Below are positions 1 through 6,043 of a DNA stretch of 6,043 bases, piece after piece. Below the pieces are notes generated by a model that was not told the origin of the DNA, made no database searches, and was given only the letters and a program-made list of their open reading frames with translations. Position 1 is the stretch's first letter, and the number at the start of each line of letters is the position of its first letter. A program made the translations under genes and the position numbers. Origin of the DNA: Cellulomonas sp. (lineage in GTDB: Bacteria > Actinomycetota > Actinomycetes > Actinomycetales > Cellulomonadaceae); NCBI GenBank assembly GCA_027451305.1, contig DAIDJQ010000015.1, positions 1 to 6,043 on the forward strand. Reading direction: 5' to 3'.

Positions 1-139
1 CAAGGAGGGGCACCGCGCACAGCGCTGCTCCCGCCCTCACGCACGACGGCAGCACGATGAGCCGACGGCTCAGCTGCCACTACTGCTGGCCAAAGCCGGG
101 ACCCACCGGTTGCGGCCGATGACTGCCATGGCGCAGTAG

Positions 140-520
140 CCACTGATTCTTCAGGGCGCTGCCGCTGCGGGCATCTATGAGCTCGGCGGGAACTCGAACG
201 TCGCGACGGGCGCCGAACCCGATGACAGAGCGGGTCAAATGCCGGGCGACACCCGTCCGCCATCCGCAAGATCCACCCGGGCGCGCTTCGAGTCGATCAT
301 GGTGAGCACCGCGGTGGACGGCGCGCAGGCCGCCTGCCCGGCGGGGACGGCGTACTCCTCGCTAACGGGTGGCAACGTGGTGGTCTCTGTGACTCGGTGC
401 GCCCACCAGGGGCCGACGACGGCGGCCATGGTCGGCCGCGTGCTGGCGGGATCGCTGATCGAGGCGGCGGCCCCGACCCTTTCGGCAGCAAGTCCCAGGT
501 GGGTGGCACCGTCGTCGTAG
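140..520 (+). pseudogene. Possible decayed coding remnant, unidentified
   Basis: The + frame is open from just after a TAG at 137-139 to the TAG at 518-520. Early in it lies IYELGGNSNVATGAEPDD (about 173-226). This faintly resembles the 'elDGNa...DDW' opening seen in some large actinobacterial surface proteins with Ig-like repeats. The rest, including a Val/Thr-rich stretch around 340-410, has no domain I can name. The antiparallel minus frame (235-858) shares the same third codon positions, so base composition alone cannot choose the strand. The link to the Ig-like fragment at 621 is inference, and the frame could be chance. Confidence 0.2.
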
Positions 521-620
521 CGAACAACGGCGTCCGCCTCTGCACCCGCGCTCACCGACGCCGCGCGGAGCGGCGCGCCGACGATGGCCCTCGTGGGCGA
601 GAGCCCCACGCGGAGCGCAA

Positions 621-692
621 GTGGCGCGCGCCGTGGCAACCGACCCGGCGGGCAACGTGTCCGCGCCGCGGTCGCGAACCTTCGTGCTCGAC
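621..692 (+). pseudogene. Fragment of a bacterial Ig-like (adhesin-type) repeat
   Basis: This frame reads VARAVATDPAGNVSAP followed by RSRTFVLD. The first part matches the last strand and turn of a bacterial Ig-like domain ('.v.A.D.aGN.s'), and the FVLD ending is typical of the junction to the next repeat. Such repeats belong to large secreted or cell-surface proteins. Codons here are mostly G or C at the third position. The same frame continues to a stop near 1046 but becomes a Ser/Arg/Pro-rich sequence without domain features. Upstream, the frame lacks the rest of the approximately 90-residue domain. I read it as a relic of a repeat protein. It could also belong to a frameshifted gene extending beyond the window. 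Confidence 0.4.
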
Positions 693-947
693 ATGCTCGC
701 ATCGGGGCAACTGCAGTTGGCTGGTAGCCCTCGGTCGGCTGGGGAATCCGCCGGGCGCGGCGACGCGGCCGGAGCCACGGCGCCCAGCGCCTGGCCAGTT
801 CCGGCCTCGGACCGGATCCGGTGCGGGCCAAGTTCCGAGCTTGAGCGGCTTCCGCCACACGCGCGCCGACGGCGGTCAGGAGGCCGCCGGTCTACGCGAA
901 GTACGGCAGCGTTCGGCCCCGTCCGCCGCTGTCCGTCGGCAACGCAT

Positions 948-966
948 GTTGACCATCCGTTGACCA
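948..966. repeat. Direct repeat GTTGACCA, 11-bp period
   Basis: GTTGACCA occurs at 948-955 and again at 959-966, starting 11 bp apart. It lies just beyond the tRNA terminator hairpin. The one-helical-turn spacing would fit a protein binding site, and TTGACC also resembles a -35 box, but I see no matching -10 at the right distance and no gene it would serve. It may be chance. Confidence 0.3.
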
Positions 967-973
967 CAAGTCG

Positions 974-1009
974 AGAGGCCCCTTCTCCCTGGCGGGAGAA
1001 AGGGCCTCT
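974..1009 (-). terminator. Hairpin terminator of the tRNA-fMet gene
   Basis: A 16-bp inverted repeat with a single C/A mismatch pairs 974-989 (AGAGGCCCCTTCTCCC) with 994-1009 around a TGGC loop. It begins 18 nt past the tRNA 3' end in the direction of tRNA transcription. The minus-strand sequence after the stem is not a U-tract, as is usual for high-GC actinobacterial hairpin terminators. Position and strength make termination of the tRNA transcript the natural reading. The hairpin is symmetrical, so it could also stop + strand readthrough from the gene-poor region. Confidence 0.75.
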
Positions 1010-1027
1010 GACCTGCTGTCCTACTTG

Positions 1028-1101
1028 TAGCGGGGGCAGGATTTGAACCTGCGACCTCTGGGTTATGAGCCCAGCGAGCTACCGAGCTGCTCCACCCCGC
1101 G
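1028..1101 (-). tRNA. Initiator tRNA-fMet (CAT)
   Basis: On the minus strand this 74-nt sequence folds as a complete cloverleaf. The acceptor stem is CGCGGGG (1101-1095) with CCCCGCT (1035-1029). The anticodon stem is CTGGG/CCCAG around a loop containing CAT, and the T arm is GCAGG-TTCAAAT-CCTGC. Two features identify it as the initiator and not an elongator Met tRNA: the unpaired C1-U72 at the acceptor end, which permits formylation and excludes EF-Tu, and the three consecutive G-C pairs in the anticodon stem that direct it to the ribosomal P site. The discriminator base is A. The genomic sequence continues CAAG, so CCA must be added after transcription. Hypothetical proteins read across this locus are artefacts. 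Confidence 0.96.
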
Positions 1102-1112
1102 TCGGCTCGACC

Positions 1113-1141
1113 ACAGTACGTCACGGCTGCTGCAGGGCCAA
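1113..1141 (-). promoter_or_regulatory. Promoter candidate for tRNA-fMet
   Basis: On the minus strand, TTGGCC (1141-1136) and TACTGT (1118-1113) sit exactly 17 nt apart, the preferred spacing for a housekeeping sigma-70-type promoter. The -10 keeps the critical TA...T pattern, while the -35 keeps only TTG. Transcription would begin around 1106-1107, a few bases before the mature tRNA 5' end at 1101, as is common for tRNA genes. The assignment rests on sequence and position only. Confidence 0.6.
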
Positions 1142-1149
1142 ATCCGTAG

Positions 1150-3087
<1,938 letters not shown>

Positions 3088-3115
3088 GGTCACCGGGACG
3101 GACGGGGAAGAGCCC

Positions 3116-3724
3116 TCAGGGCACCGCCAGCTCGAAGATCGTCTCCCGCCCGTCCTCCTCGTCCCACTGCTCGCCCACCTCGACGAGCCCGAACGAGGCG
3201 ACCAGGGCCCGCGAGGCCGCGTTCTGTGGGCTGATCGTCGCCCGCAGCACGTGGACGTCGGGCCGCTGCCGCGCCACGGTGAGCAGCGCCTCCATCGCGG
3301 CGCGGGCGTAACCGCGGCGGCGCGCCCACGCCACCACCTCGTAGCCCACCTCGACCATGCCGCGGCCGTCGGGCGCGGCGTGGAAGCCCGCCCGTCCGAC
3401 GGCGGTGCCGCGTCCGGTCCCGCCGCCGGGCCCCGTCCCGGTGCCCAGCCCTGAGTCCACGAGCAGCCGCGTCACCCAGGACGCGTCGGCGGGTCGCTCG
3501 CGCACCTGGTCGGCCCGGACCTGCCACACGCGGCGACTGCGGCCGAGCGCCAGGTCGGGGTCGATCCGCAGTCCGGGCAGGGCGCGCTCGGCGGTCCCGA
3601 CGTCGCCGGCCGCGAGCGCCGCCAGCGCGTGCGCGGGAACTCGGACCAGCCGCACCGCCGGTCGGTCGGGGGAGCGCCAGGTGTCGTCGAGCGGGATCAC
3701 GGCGTCATCGTGCCGTTCCTTCAA
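3116..3724 (-). CDS. GNAT family N-acetyltransferase (RimJ/RimL-like)
   Basis: A cytoplasmic acetyltransferase of 202 residues that would move acetyl from acetyl-CoA to an unknown amine. The C-terminal half shows the GNAT core: a VEVGYEV strand (124-130), the acetyl-CoA pyrophosphate loop RRRGYA followed by a helix (135-148), then ATISPQNAASRALVASFG (162-179), the Asn-containing motif-B helix typical of RimJ/RimL-type members. A Gly/Thr-rich, low-complexity run (about residues 92-107) separates the N-terminal part from the core and is probably a flexible loop. The longest frame starts with TTG at 3724 without a good Shine-Dalgarno; a GTG at 3700-3698 (codon 9) is a credible alternative. It lies 31 bp downstream of corA on the same strand and is probably cotranscribed. 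The substrate cannot be predicted. Confidence 0.88.
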   Translation of the reverse strand: MKERHDDAVIPLDDTWRSPDRPAVRLVRVPAHALAALAAGDVGTAERALPGLRIDPDLALGRSRRVWQVRADQVRERPADASWVTRLLVDSGLGTGTGPGGGTGRGTAVGRAGFHAAPDGRGMVEVGYEVVAWARRRGYARAAMEALLTVARQRPDVHVLRATISPQNAASRALVASFGLVEVGEQWDEEDGRETIFELAVP

Positions 3725-3755
3725 CCGTGGAGCACGCGAGATGTCCTGCCGCAGG

Positions 3756-4748
3756 TCAGAGCCAATGCCGTCGTTTGAACGCGACGTACACGGCCACGTC
3801 GATCAGCACGACGGCGCCCATCACCCACGCCCACGCCCCGGTGGTGCCGACCAGCGGGAGGTCCTTGAAGTTCATCCCGAACAGCCCGGACGTCACCGCC
3901 GGGATCGAGAGCATGGCGGCGATCGCGGAGATCTTGCGGGTGTCCTCGTTCTGCTGGGCAGCGACGTTGTTCTCGTGGCTGGCCACCACGGCGTCGAGGG
4001 TGAGGTTCTGGTCGTTGGCCAGCGTGGCGGTGCCGGCGAGGTCGTCCATCAGGTCCCGCACCCAGGGGCCGACGTCCTCGTTGTCGACGGACAGCTCCTC
4101 GAAGTGCCGCTCGCTCGCGTGCAGGGCCGCGTTGAGCGTGGCGACGGCGCGGTCCACCTTCCCGATCTGGCCGCGGAGGCGGTAGATCCGTTCCCGGCTC
4201 TCGCGGATCGAGTCGTCGAACACCTCGCGCTCCAGCTCCTCCAGCTCGTCCTCGATCGTGTCGGCAAGGTGGCTGTAGCCGGCGGCAGCCTGGGCCATCA
4301 CCGAGAACGCCGCGCCCAGCGCCCCGCCGGCGACGTGTGCGTCGGGGTCTGCGAGGTCGGAGCCCTGCACCTCGTCGCCCTGGACGCGAGTGCGTCGCAC
4401 GGTGACCAGTGCCCCGGGTGCGACGAACAGGAACACCTCGCCCACGGTCACGGTGGGGTACGTGGTCCGGAACTCGAGGGTCCACAGCACCACGGCGAGG
4501 TGGTCGCCGAACTGCTGGATCTTCGGCTGCTGCCGACCGGTGACGGCGTCCTGGGTGGCCCGGGGGTCCAGGCCCAGGGGGTCGGCGACGCGGGCCATCT
4601 CGGCCTCGTCGGGCATCCACAGCTCCAGCCAGAGGAAGCCGCCGTCCCTGCGTGCCTCCCTCACCTGGGCTGCGACATCAGGCAGGGGGTCGGTGCCCAG
4701 GGCGTGCGGTGCGCCCGCGGGGTCGAACCGGACGGCGTGGGTCAGCAC
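3756..4748 (-). CDS. corA: CorA-family Mg2+/divalent cation channel
   Basis: A 330-residue, 2-TM-GxN family inner-membrane channel that works as a pentamer, importing Mg2+ (also Co2+ or Ni2+ in some members). The N-terminal ~265 residues form the cytoplasmic funnel. These include the conserved EFRTTYP region and a long acidic helix with many Glu/Asp/Arg (about 164-200: EDELEELEREVFDD, then RERIYRLRGQIGKVD). The first membrane helix ends in the selectivity motif GMN (291-293) within SGLFGMNFKDLP. A short loop and a second helix (about 304-322) follow, ending in a basic tail. The start is GTG at 4748, supported by a near-perfect ribosome site AAGGAGGT (4759-4752). It is transcribed away from the K+ importer, with which it shares a 225-bp regulatory region, and is probably in an operon with the acetyltransferase gene. 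Confidence 0.95.
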   Translation of the reverse strand: MLTHAVRFDPAGAPHALGTDPLPDVAAQVREARRDGGFLWLELWMPDEAEMARVADPLGLDPRATQDAVTGRQQPKIQQFGDHLAVVLWTLEFRTTYPTVTVGEVFLFVAPGALVTVRRTRVQGDEVQGSDLADPDAHVAGGALGAAFSVMAQAAAGYSHLADTIEDELEELEREVFDDSIRESRERIYRLRGQIGKVDRAVATLNAALHASERHFEELSVDNEDVGPWVRDLMDDLAGTATLANDQNLTLDAVVASHENNVAAQQNEDTRKISAIAAMLSIPAVTSGLFGMNFKDLPLVGTTGAWAWVMGAVVLIDVAVYVAFKRRHWL

Positions 4749-4781
4749 GGGACCTCCTTCGTGCCCGACGAGACCGCGGGT

Positions 4782-4830
4782 CGGTGCACGGCGGGCGTCC
4801 GACGAGTGTCACCGGGGCCGTCGTGCACCG
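4782..4830. promoter_or_regulatory. 13-bp inverted repeat in the corA/kimA-like intergenic region
   Basis: CGGTGCACGGCGG (4782-4794) is complementary to CCGTCGTGCACCG (4818-4830) with one G/T wobble. The two arms are separated by 23 nt, and the outer eight pairs (CGGTGCAC/GTGCACCG) are perfect. It lies 34-82 nt upstream of the corA GTG. In a corA transcript it could fold as a leader hairpin just ahead of the ribosome site at 4752-4759. As DNA it could be a widely spaced operator. It is also far upstream of the + strand permease. It does not match a known Mg2+ riboswitch as far as I can see. Function is inferred. Confidence 0.5.
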
Positions 4831-4883
4831 CATCCGGAGACGCGGCTGGTAGCGGGAGGTAGGTCCGCGGCGTGCGGCTACCC

Positions 4884-4936
4884 GCGTCAAGGCGGCGTCA
4901 GGATCCGACGAGCAGCGTCAAGACGGCGTCAGGACG
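4884..4936 (+). promoter_or_regulatory. Two tandem 11-bp direct-repeat pairs, OmpR/KdpE-type operator candidate
   Basis: Four units share the consensus GCGTCARG: GCGTCAAGGCG (4884-4894), GCGTCAGGATC (4895-4905), GCGTCAAGACG (4915-4925) and GCGTCAGGACG (4926-4936). Within each pair the units are 11 bp apart, and the two pairs start 31 bp apart, about three helical turns, so all lie on one face of the DNA. Paired direct repeats with 11-bp spacing are the classic target of dimeric winged-helix response regulators of the OmpR/PhoB family. The site ends 37 bp before the start of a K+ importer gene, so KdpE or a similar K+-responsive regulator is the obvious candidate. The geometry is seen; the regulator is inferred. 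Confidence 0.65.
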
Positions 4937-4973
4937 ACGAGGGTCCGGGCGACCCGAGCCGTTCCATGGACGC

Positions 4974-6043
4974 GTGACCAACCTGCTCACGGCGCCGAAG
5001 CGGCTCCTCGTCGGCAACGCGCTGCGCAACGACCGGATGGGGGACACCCTCCTCCCCAAACGCATCGCCCTGCCGGTGTTCTGCTCCGACCCGCTCTCGT
5101 CCAACGCGTACGCCACCGAGGAGATCCTCCTCGTGCTGTCCGTCGGCGGCTCGTCCCTGCTGCACCTGGCGCCGTGGGTGGCGCTCGCGGTGATCGTGCT
5201 GCTCGTCGTCGTCGTCGCCTCGTACCGGCAGACGTGCCATGCGTACCCGACGGGCGGCGGGGCGTACGCCGTCAGCAGGGCCAACCTCGGCGCCCGGCCC
5301 GCCCTCGTCGCGGCCAGTGCGCTGATGGTCGACTACGTGCTCACCGTCGCCGTCTCGGTGGCCGCCGGCGTGGCCAACATCGTCTCGGCCTTCCCGTCGC
5401 TGGCGCACTCCGCGCTGCCCATCACCCTCGGCTTCGTCGCGCTGCTCGCGATCATCAACCTGCGCGGGGTGCGGGAGTCGGGGACCGCGTTCGCCGTCCC
5501 GACGTACGGGTTCGTGGTCGCCGTCCTCGTGATGATCGGGGTCGGCCTCGCCCGCACGCTCGCCGGGCACGCCCCGGTCGCCGCATCGGCGGCGATCAGC
5601 GTGCAGTCGACCGCCACCCTCGGTCCGTTGCTGGTGATCGGGATCGCGCTGCGCTCGTTCGCGTCCGGCTGCACCGCCCTGACCGGGGTCGAGGCCGTCA
5701 GCAACGGCGTGCCGAACTTCCGGCCGCCGAAGGCGAAGAACGCCGCCCAGACGCTCAGCGCGATGGGCGCGCTGACGATCGCCATGTTCATCGGGATCAC
5801 CGCGCTGGCGATGATCAGCCACGTCCACATCGCCGAGGACCCGTCCCAGCTGATCGGGGCTCCGGCCGGCTACCACCAGGGCACGGTGATCGCCCAGCTC
5901 TCCGGGGCCGTGTTCGGCTCGTCGAGCATCGCGTTCTACGTGGTCCAGGCGTTCACGGCCGCGATCCTCGTGCTCGCCGCGAACACCGCCTTCAACGGGT
6001 TCCCGATCCTCGCCTCGATCCTGTCCGGCGACGGGTACCTGCC
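4974..6043 (+). CDS. KimA-like K+ importer, APC superfamily (3' end outside window)
   Basis: The first 356 residues of a multi-helix membrane transporter are visible, and the frame is open to the window end. It aligns by eye along its whole visible length with Bacillus subtilis KimA (formerly YdaO), a high-affinity H+-coupled K+ importer. Shared blocks include SDPLSSNAYATEE (38-50), SYRQ..HAYPTGGGAY (83-98), MVDYVLTVAVS (118-128) and SGCTALTGVEAVSNG (231-245). Residues matching those lining the KimA K+ sites are all present: Asp39, Tyr46, Asp120, Tyr121, Thr124, Thr237 and Glu240. This favours K+ over the 'amino acid permease' label such proteins often receive. The GTG at 4974 is the only plausible start and gives the KimA N-terminal length. 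A nearby ATG (4966) is out of frame and stops after three codons. No strong Shine-Dalgarno is seen. Divergent from corA; operator-like repeats lie just upstream. Confidence 0.92.
   Translation, partial: MTNLLTAPKRLLVGNALRNDRMGDTLLPKRIALPVFCSDPLSSNAYATEEILLVLSVGGSSLLHLAPWVALAVIVLLVVVVASYRQTCHAYPTGGGAYAVSRANLGARPALVAASALMVDYVLTVAVSVAAGVANIVSAFPSLAHSALPITLGFVALLAIINLRGVRESGTAFAVPTYGFVVAVLVMIGVGLARTLAGHAPVAASAAISVQSTATLGPLLVIGIALRSFASGCTALTGVEAVSNGVPNFRPPKAKNAAQTLSAMGALTIAMFIGITALAMISHVHIAEDPSQLIGAPAGYHQGTVIAQLSGAVFGSSSIAFYVVQAFTAAILVLAANTAFNGFPILASILSGDGYL

Larger units (their letters stand above)
1..960. other. Gene-poor, apparently degenerate region
   Basis: No frame on either strand gives a convincing intact protein in this stretch. 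Frames are open only because the DNA is GC-rich, and their translations are rich in Arg, Pro and Ala without domain structure. Third-position GC is uneven compared with the near-complete GC3 of amt, glnK and corA. Patches of coding-like sequence appear in different frames (about 140-520 and 621-692, both + strand), as expected of old coding DNA broken by indels. The region lies beside the 3' end of a tRNA gene, a common integration site, but I found no copy of the tRNA 3' end here and no integrase or transposase. Confidence 0.55.

Noticed and set aside
708..822. Two 12-bp perfect palindromes, CAACTGCAGTTG (708-719) and ACCGGATCCGGT (811-822)
   Set aside because: They are unrelated to each other, built around restriction-site-like cores, and have no linked gene or promoter. 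Chance is likely in GC-rich sequence.
235..858. 207-residue minus-strand frame in the left region
   Set aside because: Its C-terminal third has fair codon bias, but the N-terminal part is an Arg/Pro/Ala-rich composition with no domain, and it runs antisense to the clearer Ig-like fragment. I cannot support it as a gene.
3725..3755. Possible hairpin CCTG-CGG-CAGG between corA and the acetyltransferase gene
   Set aside because: The stem is only 4 bp, it overlaps the corA stop region, and it has no U-tract. It is too weak to call a terminator.
3357..4862. 501-residue + strand frame opposite the GNAT and corA genes
   Set aside because: It is the antisense shadow of two well-supported minus-strand genes, rich in His, Gly, Val and Asp without a domain.
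4749..4973. ydaO-type c-di-AMP riboswitch or M-box ahead of the transporters
   Set aside because: KimA genes in Bacillus use the c-di-AMP riboswitch and some Mg2+ transporters use M-boxes, so I looked. I could not see the conserved core elements of either on the appropriate strand. A covariance-model search would decide.
4929..5876. 315-residue minus-strand frame opposite the permease
   Set aside because: Its Arg/Gly/Asp/His-rich translation mirrors the KimA-like gene, whose + strand frame matches a known family end to end.

Overview
This is GC-rich DNA with actinobacterial character: the confident genes have almost only G or C at third codon positions, GTG starts occur, and the initiator tRNA does not encode its CCA end. 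The genus cannot be fixed from the sequence.

Layout. Positions 1-960 hold no convincing intact gene. They look like decayed coding DNA, and the only recognisable piece is the end of a bacterial Ig-like repeat (about 621-692, + strand). Next, on the minus strand, comes an initiator tRNA-fMet (1028-1101) with a promoter candidate upstream and a hairpin terminator downstream. The gap before the next gene contains the C-terminal remnant of a minus-strand gene (1219-1342), broken by a 10-bp tandem duplication. A + strand operon follows: amt (ammonium channel, 1466-2749) overlaps by one base with glnK (PII signalling protein, 2749-3087). Convergent to it is a minus-strand pair: a CorA-type divalent cation channel (3756-4748) followed by a GNAT acetyltransferase (3116-3724). 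Divergent from corA, and running off the window end, is an APC-superfamily permease of the KimA potassium-importer type (4974 onward).

How the parts relate. Amt and GlnK form the classic nitrogen module: GlnK reads ATP/ADP, 2-oxoglutarate and its own Tyr51 modification, and plugs the Amt pore when nitrogen is plentiful. The glnD gene that often follows in actinobacteria is not present here. The Amt carries Glu in place of the first histidine of the pore twin-His pair. The corA/kimA-like side concerns Mg2+ and K+. The 225-bp region between those two genes holds two regulatory-looking structures: a 13-bp inverted repeat near corA, and four direct-repeat units of 11 bp arranged as two pairs 31 bp apart just upstream of the K+ importer. 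The second is the geometry expected of an OmpR/KdpE-type response-regulator operator.

I see no undescribed multi-gene defence or mobile system. The most promising leads are the repeat operator in front of the K+ importer and the His-to-Glu Amt.
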